The position numbers were made by a program, and so were the translations under genes. Positions 47,911 through 60,386 of a DNA stretch of 64,000 bases are shown piece after piece; positions within the stretch are counted from its first letter, which is position 1; each line of letters begins with the position of its first letter. Below the pieces are notes generated by a model that ran no database searches, was not told where the DNA came from, and saw nothing but the letters and a program-made list of their open reading frames with translations. Source of the stretch: Lutraria lutraria (Eukaryota > Mollusca > Bivalvia > Venerida > Mactridae); assembly GCA_964023205.1 (NCBI GenBank), contig OZ026839.1, positions 12,926,386-12,990,385 of the forward strand, given 5' to 3'.

Positions 47911-49500
47911 AATTTGTAATTAGTTTGGCATCGGTGAAAGTGCGAATTGTTTATATAGTTATGGCGGTGTAAAATTAAGAAGTTCCGAAATTAAAATATA
48001 AAATCTTAATGCTGATTTCGCTTATATTTTTTGCCGTTAAATAATTCTTGTTAGGACTAATTGGTCAATAACAAATATCTTAGTTGATTTGTTTTGATAA
48101 TTTTACGGCACTATTTTCTTAAGAGTATTGCTAAAGTAAAGAACGGATCGCAAGAAGTTGACATTTTTAGTTTAAATATATGTGATTGATAAGACTCATA
48201 ATTCATGTTCATATTTTACTGAATTTGCAAAACTCATCAGCTGAAGAGATTTAAATTCAATGAAATATAGACACTCGTGTGAGATCGCCTATATAAATTG
48301 ACTAATAAGTCAGTTATTTGTCTAGTAAGTATCAATGAAAATATATTTTACTTACTCATTTTCCAACGTTGTGCGAGAAAGACCAAATCCAATGTAGTTT
48401 ACATCGGAACATTTATTAAAAATGTCGTGCGGCTATTTTCTGAAAATACTAGCTGCGCAATAAAACTAAAAAAGCATGCCAAAATATTCCATGTATTAGT
48501 ATTGTTCGATCCGACTATTTTCAGAAAATAAAGTGTTGCGCAAGCAGGTAAGTAGGTTAGCTAAAAATAGTGGATGTGGAGATTCGGGGTATTTTCACTA
48601 ACGACTGAATATTATACATGTATATCATATGTAAACAAATCTCCACATCGTATCGATATTGTGTAAATCGATTTGTTTTGCAGCGTTTTTTAAGACTAGC
48701 CTATTCATCATTTATAAGCCAAAAGTAAGAATGTTATTTATAAATGCACAAACCATTTAGTATACGATATATAAAAAGTCACGACTGGTCTTTCATAAAA
48801 AAAAGCAGACGTAGACTGATTCTGACCACTGAAGTCGTTAACGACTTTTTTAAAAAACAAAACAAAAAAAAACACAACACTGAAGCTAAAATTAAAAAAA
48901 AATATTGTTCGATCCGACTATTTTCAGAAAATAAAGTGTTGCTCAAGTAGGTAAGTAGGTTAGCTAAAAATAGTGGATGTGGAGATTCGGGGTATTTTCA
49001 CTAACGACTAGTTATATCTAGCGAAACACCGATAAGTTGAAGATTGAGGAAACATAATACATTTGCAATACCCTGCATAAGTAATAATTACTTTTTTAGA
49101 CCGCATCTAATTTCAAGAAGTGATTAGAACCAAATATCAGTGTTAATATTTAGTTTGTTACATTATCAAGAGTTGATACTGATATGAGTGTTTTATAATG
49201 CGTGTCAACAGGGAATGCATTGTGACAGACAGCTTAATACCATCTTCCATGAGTTTAATAATCTTTTCGCTCTCCATGATCTGTGACAGACACGCATACG
49301 CCCGACCGCTGAGTTCAATAGGGTTGGTACATTCGGCATTGGAAGTGTTCTCTGTGACGATGTTGTTGAAGACTTTATGTCTTAATTGACATTGATTCGA
49401 GTAATTTAAGCTATTGTACAGAATACATGTTAGGTTTACTGCCAACCAGTTTATAACTGTAATATCGCTTAGACAGACGTAAACCGCCGATAAGTTACAG

Positions 49501-49775
49501 TATTCATGGCTCGTTCATTTGCGGCGTCAAGATGATTTATGATTTCATCGACTTTCTCTTTGTAAGACGATAAATCAATATGAAGGATTTCTTCCGGACA
49601 ATTAATCAATTTTTGTACAACATTATAGTTTCTGGAGTGGCAACCTTTGCAGAATTCTTGATCGGGGAGTGCTGACGCTCCCGTATTATATTCGGCAAAA
49701 CGTCCGGAGCGAACTGTTGTTTCTAAATCGATTTTAAGTGCTAAAGCCAGATTATGATGACTGAAGGATGACGGT
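49501..49775 (-). pseudogene. 275-bp remnant of the block 2 P1 gene, second copy (F2)
   Basis: Copy of F1 produced by the 1865-bp tandem duplication, with only a few base differences. It has the same two deletion joints and also retains the 8 bases absent from P1. Not translatable as a functional protein. Confidence 0.85.
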
Positions 49776-50436
49776 AATTTGTAATTAGTTTGGCATCGGT
49801 GAAAGTGCGAATTGTTTATATAGTTATGGCGGTGTAAAATTAAGAAGTTCCGAAATTAAAATATAAAATCTTAATGCTGATTTCGCTTATATTTTTTGCC
49901 GTTAAATAATTCTTGTTAGGACTAATTGGTCAATAACAAATATCTTAGTTGATTTGTTTTGATAATTTTACGGCACTATTTTCTTAAGAGTATTGCTAAA
50001 GTAAAGAACGGATCGCCAGAAGTTGACATTTTTAGTTTAAATATATAAGATAATATATAAGACTCATAATTCGTGTTCATATTTTACTGAATTTGCAAAA
50101 CTCATCAGCTGAAGAGATTTAAAGTCAATGAAATATAGACACTCGTGTGAGATCGCCTATGTAAATTGACTAATAAGTCAGTTATTTGTCTAGTAAGTAT
50201 CAATGAAAATATATTTTACTTACTCATTTTCCAACGTTGTGCGAGAAAGACCAAATCCAATGTAGTTTACATCGGAACATTTATTAAAAATGTCGTGCGG
50301 CTATTTTCTGAAAATACTAGCTGCGCAATAAAACTAAAAAAGCATGCCAAAATATTCCATGTAGGCTACAGATTAGATTACATTGTCAAGTGATTGTCAC
50401 ATAGCCTGGTTATACAATCCAGCCTTATTGTATTAT

Positions 50437-51637
50437 TATACCCTCAGATATGAAATATATGGGGGCTATATTGGATTCACGCTTGACGGTCGGTCGGTCG
50501 GTCGGTCCGTGCGTCTGTAGACACAATTTGTCCGGAGAATTTCTCAGCAACTACTTATAGGATTTCAATGAAACTTCACAGATGTGATCAGTAGTGAGCC
50601 TAGTTAAGCTAGCTTAAAGCATTTTTCGTTCAGATTAATTTTTACTGAGTTATGCCCCTTTGTTGTTTTTATTCAGTATATACAATAGGCAAATTTTGTC
50701 CGGACAATTTCTCAGCAATTACTCACAGGATATCAATGAAACTTCACAGAAGTGATCAGTAGTAAGCCTAGTTGTGCATGCTTTAAACAATTTTCGTTCG
50801 GATTAATTTTCACTGAGTTATAGCCCTTTGTTGTTTTCATACAGTATATTCAATAGGCAAATTTTGTCCGGACAATTTCTCAGCAACTACTCACAGGATT
50901 TCAACGAAACTTCACAGAAGTAATAAGTAGTTAGCCTAGTTGTGCATGCTTAAATCATTTTTCATTTGGATTGATTTTCATTGAGTTATAGCCCTTTGTT
51001 TTTGTCTACAGTATATACAATAGGCAAATTTTGTCCTGACTAATTCTCATTGACTACTGCCAGGAATTCTATAAAACTTCTCAGAAGTGATAAGTAGTTA
51101 GCCTAGTTGTGCATGCATTAAGCTTGTCTTGGTTGGTTAAATTTTCACTGAGTTATGGCCCTTTGTTGTGTTTTATACAGTGTATATACAATATCTCAGT
51201 AACTACTCATAGGAATTCAATGAAACTTCACAGAAGTTATAAAAAGTAAGCCAAGTTGTGCATGCAATAACCAGGTTTTGTTTGGATTAATTTTCACTGA
51301 GTTATGGCCCTTTGTTTTATACAATTAGGTAAATTTTGCCCGTACCATTTCTCAGCAACTTAGTAACATGCAGGAATTCAGTGAAACTTCTTAGAAGTGA
51401 TAAGTAGTTTGCCAAGTTGTGCATGTCCACAATAGGTTTTGTCCAAGTAAATTTTAATGAGTTATAGCTCTTTGTTATTTTTTATATAATGTATATTTTG
51501 AAACTGGTCAGGATATATCTAAGCAACAATTTGCAGGTATTAAAAAATGAAAATGCATTATATTTCCCTCTGTAAAATGTAACAACTCTGTCAAGGACGC
51601 ATCTGGGGGTATTCATCACCTTTAGTGATAGTTCTAG
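50437..51637. mobile_element. Inserted tandem-unit element with (GGTC)n and hairpin-CTAG end
   Basis: Absent from the matching place in block 1 (near 16700). It starts TATACCCTCAGATATG, has a GGTCGGTCGGTCGGTC tract (about 50490-50507), and then about six units of 150-170 bp containing TTTCTCAGCAACTACT and GAGTTATGGCCCTTTGTTG. The right end has hairpin ATCAC-CTTTA-GTGAT (51615-51629), and four bases later CTAG (51634-51637). A microsatellite plus core tandem repeats plus hairpin/CTRR end fits non-autonomous Helitron/Helentron-like (pearl-type) elements of bivalves (inference). Confidence 0.6.
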
Positions 51638-51688
51638 TTTAGTGTAGATTGGCTTTTTTACCTGATATTACGTAATATTTAAAAGGCA

Positions 51689-51916
51689 ATGGAAGACTAT
51701 GTATGGTTCCCTGCCCAATATGCCTTCGATTTTTATCACGTAGTGTCAGGGACAGGTAATCTAGAATACGGAAAGCTGTGGGTCATACTGTCACATGACG
51801 AGAGGGGCAATAGGGCGTATATTAAGATAAACATCATTCAAGATTTATTAGCAAGACATTTTTCGTTCATTGTTAGGGTGCATAAAAACTTACGGAAGTT
51901 AGGATGTTACTTATAA
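51689..51916 (+). pseudogene. TIR-like segment of decayed gene, 5' part
   Basis: 75-codon frame, the block 2 match of 16757-16984: EDYVWFPAQYAF, LWVILSHDERGN, YIKINIIQDLLA, IVRVHKNLRKLGCY. The succession of helix, strand, degraded BB loop (HDERGN for RDxxPG), helix, strand and N-L-x-x-x-G-C suggests a TIR domain. It is followed by a stop, and the continuation is split off by a 3.3-kb transposon. Decayed rather than functional. Confidence 0.4.
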
Positions 51917-52114
51917 ATTTATAGACCATCAATTAGAAAGCAAGCCAAATTAAGAAGTCATGATTATTCTTTTAGAAACTAAAGTCGTTCATAGTTTTCA
52001 AGTTACAGAAGGGTATTTCTTAAAGTTAAACTTTGTAATAGAATCCAGACAAATATCTAAACCGATATTTTATCCAAACGGCATACGACAAGAATAAGGT
52101 ATATCAAGTGTTAA

Positions 52115-55100
52115 CCCAGCCAGCATCACTATGTCGGCCCCACGGCGGCTAAAGAGCGGAATATCGACAATATTTGCCAACATCAGTCCGACATAGGGCC
52201 GACGTAGGTGGATTTTATACAAAGTGTGTATAACACTTGGTGTTAACTTATTCAAGTTCTAAACTATTCTGTAGACATGAATATGTAAAATATAAATGAT
52301 AAACACGATGAATCTGGCTCTTTACATTCGTTCAAATCTCAATGTCTAGTAGATGTCGGATTGACGTAGGGCCAATATATGACATATGTAGATGACTGTA
52401 TTTTGTCATTAACTGTTTTTACATAATCAATGAGGCAAATGAAAGAAGTGAAGAAGCAAAACGTTAATTTTGCATTATATAATGTAAGTATTCATTTACA
52501 TTTTGAAATATATTATCTTGGCTTATCTTACATAACTTGTAACAAGATTTAAGTATCTAGGTCAAGCGCCTGCATTAGTCATTTAGTGCTGACCGCCATA
52601 TTTGAATTTCTTAAACTAGTGTCAGCAGCAGGTCGGATAGATTTCATGAAAATAATAAGTTTTCGTTGCAAGAAACATGTCAGAAAGTTTGGGAAATTAC
52701 TTTAAAAGGCATACATCAACAACAGCGGGTGGATATTGACAGTAAAGTAATTATTTTGGGAACTTATTTTGGCTTGTTGTTTTATTTCATATGTTTCCGC
52801 GACCTAAAAAGAAAATTGCTCATGTTACTAACTTCATGTTTATGCAGAATATCTACATTCAAGGAATTTTATGTTATTCATTGATTTCATTGTTTTACCA
52901 TAATGGTTTATATACACCAAAGACAAATGACCGGTATGTACTCAGTCTAAAAAACTAATAAATTAAATTCAAAATTATTTGTAAATATTTGTGTAAAATT
53001 ACTCTTATTTCCATTTGTCTCTTGTTTTATAGCTCCAGACCAGCAGCTTCTTACAACTACGGTATAAAAAAGATGAAGCAGAATTGGTTTTTAAAGTACA
53101 GAAAATGCACTAAGTTGCTAAATAATATATTAAACGTGATTGATTGGAGAAAATTATGCACTTAGAGGATTCAAGGAATTACAATTTTTATTAAATGACA
53201 GGTATGTGGGGCTTGTATGGTAAATTTATATCAATTAGACATTGAACTTTCAACTGCTCATATTAATTTATTCTGTGTAAATAATGAATGCATAAATAAT
53301 TATTCTAAAAGTTCTAATTATAAATAATATTTTGAATTAATATATTGATGGAAATAAGATCTACCTATAGACTCTAATAGGAGTATACAAGTATAAATCA
53401 TGTCATTGTTCTGTTAATGTTGTTAATTTTTTAGTATGACTAGATACCATAGATTGTTATAATTAAGGTACATGTTTGAAATACAATGAATATGTTGTTT
53501 TTGAATTTGATTTTATATTTTACAGGTCATCTATCAGGGAAGGATAGCAAAGACACAGCATGGCATACACATGTATTTAGTAGTTAGTCCCCAGAGAGTG
53601 TGTCGGAATATACAATGGTTATGTTGCAAGTTGGCAATATACTAGTAACATTCATTGTAAGTTACAAATGTAATTATTATCACATATATATCATATATAT
53701 AAATATATCTTGTATACAACAATTAGATATTCAAGATTTTAAGCTTGATTACTCTTAGTTGCGGTGTGATATATTGTAATTTGTAAATTGGCTGGGATAT
53801 TCACCAGCCCGATCAGCTTAGTTGGTAGAGCATCTGACTTGCAAGCAAGAGATCGCGGGTTCGAGCCATGCATCGGGTACATTATTTTCCTATTACATTT
53901 GATGCCGTTAGTATGAGACTAGCTTCGAAATCCTTTTTTTATAAAAAGGAAGGAGCAATGTGGTGGTGTGATACATTGTATTTATGAATTGGATGGGTTA
54001 TTCACCAGCCCGATTAGCTCAGTCGGTAGAGTATCTGACTTGCAAGCAGAATTAAGGTGGCGGGTTTGAGTCCTCGCATTGGGTACATTATTTTCCTGAA
54101 CCTAATTATGTACATGAAATAGGAAACTATTTGTCTAATTGCATTAGTTGAAGGAAATGAATCGTGCTTATTGTATGTTTTTAAATACTGTGTTATCAAT
54201 TTATTGATTAATGATATTGTAGCTGAAGCTGTACAAAGGACAATTCAAAGTGTTCAGGAAGCTGATGTTAAGGTGGTGTTGAGACAGTGCCTAGGTAGTA
54301 TGTACCAACAGTAACGAGCGATAGTGGAAAAAGAAGCGAAAAATAATTTTAATCTACTAAATACAATTACATGAATGACCAAAATGAACTTTTATAGTGT
54401 TTTTAAGTTTTTGGTTAAGACTTTTGGAAGATATATACAGTGTATTTTTAATTTGTTACTTAGCATTAGTAATTTTGTATTTGTTTATGTATGAGTATGA
54501 TTAATTGTGTGAATAATTAAATTTAGAAGTGCCAAATAGTACAATATCACTGACCGCATTCATATTTTAAACATAGGATTTGCAGAGTAATGAAAATCTA
54601 AGTTATATATTGATTTCTTATTGTATTTTTCATTCTTCATGTATTTGGGTTTCATTTTAGCTTAATTGTCATAACATTTAATACATTAGATAGTGGAAAC
54701 ATAGCTAGAATTTGAATATAGTTTTTATCATAATGGGTCTGGGACTCTATTCCAGTTCATACCCTATGAACTTTCAAGAGCTACATTAAGACTCATGTAT
54801 ATCATTTTTCTACTGTTATATTTTGCCCCATAATTTAACAATTAAGCACTTGTTGTTGTTTTTTAAAAAGAGAGCAATATTAATCTATCCTTTGTATTAA
54901 ACCTTAAATTTTACTTTGAAATTATTTCTATTTCATGGAAGGAGTGTTTAGATTTGGAATACTAATCTGGAGCCCAGTCCCATAATTAAGATCATGAGAT
55001 GTACATGATCACCATGATGTTGATTAAATAAATATAGAAAATACTCTATTTATTTTGTTATCTTAATGAAAGATGACCTGTTAGAAATTAACAAATATAT

Positions 55101-55455
55101 GAAATAACTTGTAGTAGCTTTGTAACCAAACTTTCTCACTCGGGCTAGTTTGATTGTTTCCTAACATGACAGCAGACTATGATCCATGTATCAACAAGTA
55201 TGAGTTTATACAATATTTATCTTACTAGCTTCTATTCGCAGTAGGTCTATACCAGTATTTTAGGGGTCATTAAAGCGATTCCTGGAATATCGGCAGAACA
55301 TCGGATAAATGTCGGGGAAATCCTGTTCGGCCGACATCGAGCCGCGTTGCAAATTCGAGGCGGGTCGATGTCGGAACGATCAAGATGCCGATATAGGGCC
55401 AACATTGATGGCAATATCGGCTTGATGTCGGGCCGACGTAGTGATGCTGGCTGGG
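52115..55455. mobile_element. 3.34-kb DNA element with 27-bp terminal inverted repeats
   Basis: The left end is CCCAGCCAGCATCACTATGT (52115) and the right end is the inverse, ending GTGATGCTGGCTGGG (55455). The arms match over about 27 bp and continue into subterminal TCGGGCCGAC and ATATAGGGCCAAC words. The empty site in block 1 reads GTGTTAAGTAAGG. Here GTGTTAA precedes and AAGTAAGG follows, implying a 2-bp (AA) target duplication. No transposase is recognised, so it is non-autonomous or carries unknown sequence. It hosts two SINE-like copies, and splice-like exon candidates near 53037, 53527 and 54224-54293 could be captured host sequence. Confidence 0.75.
53760..54090 (+). repeat. Two tandem tRNA-derived SINE-like copies
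   Basis: Heads at 53806-53879 and 54008-54085 read GCCCGATCAGCTTAGTTGG and GCCCGATTAGCTCAGTCGG, with B-boxes GGGTTCGAGCC and GGGTTTGAGTC and a CTTGCAA anticodon loop (UGC, alanine). In the first, acceptor halves GCCCGAT and ATCGGGT can pair. They share their 5' and 3' tails with 26491-26755 and sit inside the 3.3-kb element. A genuine tRNA gene is less likely because the T stem is imperfect. Confidence 0.6.
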
Positions 55456-55868
55456 AAGTAAGGTAATTTTGACGCAACAAGAGGTGTCTTCCGTGTTGAC
55501 GCTGATATCGGAGAATCAACAAATTCTTCCCCTGATACTACTGTGCGCTTTCCAAATGTTGTATCACGAGACTGAGAAAGAAATCTTTAAAAAGTCTTTA
55601 AGAATGATACTCCTAAATTATTCATATGGTTCAAAGTTCATCGGAAGCAAAGATTCCCACTTTTATAGACAAAGGACGAATCATTCCGTTCCAACTTAAC
55701 AATTCATGCGCCGCAAATGGTTTCATGTACTTAGCCCACCCGCTAAGCTCAACGAGGGAGCGTTTGGAGTTAAAACGTAGGAATTCTGTGTTATCATCTT
55801 CCACCGTAGGTCAAAATGATTCATGTCGCGGTAAATTTACTGGTGGAGACTCCATGAACTGTGGTTAG
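55456..55868 (+). pseudogene. TIR-like segment of decayed gene, 3' part
   Basis: Continuation of the relic after the 3.3-kb insertion, matching 17190-17570. Open pieces include SENQQILPLILLCAFQMLYH and IPTFIDKGRIIPFQLNNSC. The latter resembles the final strand region of TIR domains. Frames differ between the pieces. Confidence 0.35.
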
Positions 55869-57000
55869 GTTAACAGTTCGTATGTATATAACTGCGATAA
55901 CATTCCAGAAACCTAAGGGCAACACGTTGAGCCCCCTTTGTCAAGAGACAAAAGATTTGTATAAAATGATCAAATGGTTGTTTTGGACCAACCTGTAAAA
56001 TTCGACATTAATGTGTAACCTCGATCTTTGAGGTACACACACGTATCTTAGATGTGACAGACCGTCTCATCATAGTGAACATCTCCCATCTAATGACAGA
56101 ACAATGGTCCAGACAAGCATGACTTGGACAGACGGACGGATGGACAGACTCACACACACCGAACAAACCGCAATTGTTGCTCGACAAAGATCGGTGTAAA
56201 CTAAAAGCTTATTAAACATTCTCAAAAAATCAATATAGAATGAACTTTATTCACTGAAAGTATTATTCACAAACAAACAACGCAATTTCATTCAATTCTA
56301 AAATAATTTGATTATTGATTAAAATGGTTGAAAATGAAACAATAAGCTCATGACTGAAAGAAAATCAAAATATCCTTAAAGCTTCTTGTTGCTTCTTTCG
56401 CATGGTTGAAAGTGTAGCATTCAATATTAATGTTTATCTCCCAAAATTCATGAAAATAAAAATTAGACTAACTTCAGTTATCAATGTTAAAATAAGCACG
56501 TTCAAAACTATAACACACAATGTGAGCAGAAGTTAAAGTTTAGTTAAGTAATCCAGTTTATGAACTTATTATTGGCTCAATCGTTAGGGACAGCATGTTC
56601 ATGAATTAATATAACTCTAAGTCATCAATTCGACCTATATTGTATTGTTTGTACATGTTTACTTGACGATGACCTGTAATGTTTAAGTCTAAAAGAAGTA
56701 TCTGTTCTGAATGAAATTTATAAATAAACATCAAAATTTTATGTCTAGAAGATCTTACAGGTACGTGTAGTCAATATTTATTGATTTTTTAAACGAGTCG
56801 TTTTAAAATGATAAAAACAAGGGTTTGTCGAGTTTTAATCGTTAGTAGATATCGACCTCATTGCAAATGACTAAGAATGATAGATTCTGTTTATGACATA
56901 ACGCAAAAACAGTTGATAACTTTCAAAATTCTCTCTTAATGTAAAAGACTAATTAGTGAGCCATATTGTTTTTATTTTTGACAATGAATATGAATATGTG
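55869..57000. other. Intergenic, copy of 17571-18780
   Basis: Colinear with block 1 at about 95-97%, with small indels. No gene seen. Confidence 0.4.
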
Positions 57001-58010
57001 ATTAAGTCTAATTTGCATAAATAAATCACTAGTAGTGGTTCACTGGAAATAATACATGGGTTAAAACCTCGTACAGCCCGTTCGTCAAGTAAGCATATTA
57101 TTTAAGCAGCGTCGTATCCCGTATTAAAATAGATCAAAACAATGTTTTACCGTTTTTTGAACTATTTATAAAGCATCGACACATCATTGCTAAATATGGC
57201 ACAAATCGCAAAAATATACAAACAAACTATAACAAGAAAAATTATAACAAAACGTTATAGGTAGACGAATTACAAGAAGCAAATTGGTTTATGTTTTTTG
57301 TATGAAGTTGCTTTTTTCAAAAAGGATATTGACTGTATATTTTATTCAATCCTACATTAAGGAGAGCATAAAATATTTACATAATATGAGTAATACACGT
57401 TATAATGACAATCATGAGTATTTGACAAATGAAAAAATGCATGCATATAATTCACATGGTAGTATCATACCCTACATAAATCAAATAGAATCAACCCTAA
57501 ATGTTAACCAATTCACCATAAATCTGAGCACTATCATACAACAACATTGAACTTCAAATAGCCACACAACAACTTATCTAGGCAATGCCTTCATGATTTA
57601 CTTACCTGTCAACTATTTATAGATTCAGTGTCATCACCATTAGCCAATCAAATGGCCAGGATTAGCCAAACTAGTAATACACTATACTATATCCTCGCAA
57701 ACAACTATAGTAAACTAATACTCATAAGTATAATTCGTCTAGAAAATACACAATGCATCAAACAAATCAATTCTTTATACAACAATAAGGACTCGTTCAG
57801 CGACATAACAATTAATAAGAGCGTCGCGAGCGGTCCAGATGCTCGTCTGATCACCGCCTGAGCAGTGAGATATATCCATCTATTAAGTGTCATGTTGATT
57901 GCTACCTCTTATAGTTTCTGAGTTATGAGCTGCATTGAAGTTGTGCACGATACAGACGCCGCAGTGATCACAATAGCTCGACTTTTTCTACGAAAACAGT
58001 CGAGCTAAAA
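57000..58010. repeat. Dispersed element, block 2 copy
   Basis: Close copy of 18780-19740. It retains about 55 bases (around TAGGTAGACGAATTACAAG, 57257) that block 1 has lost but that the 28.5-kb copy also has. It ends with the AGCTCGACT/AGTCGAGCT hairpin near 57976-58007. No credible ORF. Confidence 0.6.
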
Positions 58011-59199
58011 TTATCTTTTTATTTCAGACAGACTTATGTTTTAGCATTCGGATGAATTAGAAGTAATCTTGTACACGGCACTAAGACAAGTATATGAGAG
58101 TGGCATTATTAATGCACCACACGCAGTGATCGGTTCGACATTTAAACCATTTAAACGTACATGTATTGTCAAAAAACATTTGACATAAGGATAAAACATG
58201 GTTGTCGTCAAATAAACAAATTGGCAGTAAACATATCAACGTACAAGTTGTACTGAAAAGCATGTGTACACATGTTCAGTACAACCTCTCCAAAGCGGCC
58301 CTCTCTTGAGCAACAACCTCTCTTCAACGTAGCATATTCATTCCTACTGCATGATTTAGCTATTAATTTAACCTCTCCAGAGCAACAACCTATCAACAAA
58401 ATACATAGTTTGCTACTCCCAAATAGTGTTACTTTGTAAAGGCTCCACTGTATTATGTAAAGATATACACGATGATCACAGTTTTGTTTCGTAAGGTACT
58501 TGTTCCAACAGTCTGTGTTACAATCAACAGTTATATAATAGTGTTCATAAAATCTCCTGTTCCTCGCCTCGTTTCTAATGGACGTTGCTCTGTGTAGTTA
58601 TATCACTCAAAATCTCCTAGCTTGGCGTGTTATTTCCTGAAAGCACAGTCAAATGTAATACTAGTATAATGCATTTCAATACCAACAAAGTGTCAAGGAA
58701 ACTTGAGACTTGAAAACTTGATATCATTGTTCGCCTATCGCCTCCAAAACAAGAGCGCTCAACATTATAAAACACCAAGCATTTCAAAGCCAAACAACAA
58801 GAAAGTCTTGTAGCATTAAAAAATAAGTGTTTATTCTATACGTACACGCTCTAGGAATAACAGAAAGTTTCAGTCACTAATGAGCCCATAGTTGTTACTT
58901 TTGTCCACGGAAAGTAAACATCACATGATTGTGACCTATTAATAAGTTTTATGCTAAAAAAACAGTTTGGAAAAAATCATCAGCAGTAAAGGATTCATTA
59001 CTATCCTACATAAATGCATATATTCTTTTATTTTATTCAAAATAATTGGTGAAGCCATAAAGCTCCACTAGGGACTGTACTGGCTGTGAATATTTAATAT
59101 AATTTTAGTATGTCCGCTTTATTCTGAATTTCAAAAACTTGTTTACCAATATCCTATTTTACACGACTTGCCTTGAATATATGTAATAACATCATGAAC
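58011..59199. other. 3' flank of B2, distal part
   Basis: Colinear with 19741-20950 of block 1. No gene seen. Confidence 0.45.
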
Positions 59200-60030
59200 T
59201 TCAATATTTAACAAGAGCTCCGCGGTCGAAGACATATGCCCCCCCCCCCCAACAGGGCCTAGGCACAGAATTTTCAATCAATGCACCTGCGAGGTATGAG
59301 GCCCATCGGTCAATCCGTTGACGAGTTATCGCTCAAACGATTTTCACACTCCATGACACAGTGACCTTCACCTTTGACCTAGTGACCCCAATTTCAATAG
59401 GGGTCACCTAGTGTCCAAGGCCAGTGCACCTGCAAAATATCAGGACCATCGGTGAATCCATTGACGAGTTATGGATCGGAAACGATTATCACACTCAAAG
59501 ACACAGTGACCTTGACCTTTGACCTAGTGACCCCAAATTCAATAGGATCACCTAGCGTCCAAGGCCAGTGTATCTGCGAAGTATAAGGCCCATCGGTCAA
59601 TCTGTTGACGTGTTATCGATCGGAAACGATTTTCACACTCCATGTCACAGTTACCTTGACCTTTGTCCTAGTGATCCTAATTTCAATAGGGGTCATCTAC
59701 TGTCGACGGCAAATGCACCTGCGAAGTATCAGGCCAATCGCTCAATCCGTTGAAGAGTTATCGATCGGAAACAATTTTCACACTCAATGTCACAGTGACC
59801 TTGACCTTTGACCTAGTGACCCCAATTTCTATAGGGGTCAACTCCTGTCCAATGCCAATGTACCTGCGAAGTATCAGGCCCATCGGTCAATCCACATTTT
59901 AGCCATATAAATCCACTTATGGACACTTTTTAAGTGACTCCGGTTGAACAAAGAGTCCTAATCCTAACCCTAGAGTCACCCAAACCCAATTTGTTTGTAC
60001 AGACAAACCTCTATCCGACAAAACAATATA
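59200..60030. mobile_element. Inserted element with about 145-bp tandem units
   Basis: Absent from block 1 (near 20950). It starts AACAAGAGCTCCGCGGTCG, has a run of 13-14 C, and then four to five units of about 142-146 bp with GCACCTGCGAAGTATCAGG, CAATCCGTTGACGAGTTATC, GTGACCTTGACCTTTGACC and CCAATTTCAATAGGGGTCA. This is the type of non-autonomous interspersed repeat common in bivalves. No coding capacity. Confidence 0.65.
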
Positions 60031-60386
60031 ATGAAAGAAGGACAATTGTATTAGATAAATAGTTATAGATAAACAATTTGGTATTTAGATTATTTGTGTA
60101 TTGAACGCTTTATTTACAGCCACGCTTTTCGTACCAGTTTATGTTTTCTGCTTCTAAAGTAAGCAACCACATGCTCTTCATTGCATTTCTTTACATATAT
60201 AAAATCAATTACCGCCAATTCAGCTCTATTTACTTGACTACAAACATCATAAATTAATTTCAGTTTACGTCAATATATATTCTGACTTGATATGACTTTA
60301 CAAGTCATTTGGTAGCCGTAGAATGGAAAACTAACTTGCATTATAAAAATATCACATTTCTGAGCGGGCTTTGATAAAAATTATTG

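Larger units (their letters stand above)
46633..50362. repeat. 1865-bp tandem duplication carrying TPR-gene fragments
   Basis: Unit 1 is about 46633-48497 and unit 2 about 48498-50362. The offset is exactly 1865 at several landmarks (for example CCGACTATTT at 46646 and 48511). Each unit contains the 106-bp direct repeat pair, the unrecognised frame, a 275-bp TPR-gene fragment and a decayed plus-strand flank. Block 1 has no such duplication, so it arose after the blocks separated. Confidence 0.9.

Noticed and set aside
59958..59975. Telomere-like CCTAATCCTAACCCTA
   Set aside because: Only two to three imperfect units inside or beside an interspersed element. No telomere or interstitial array.
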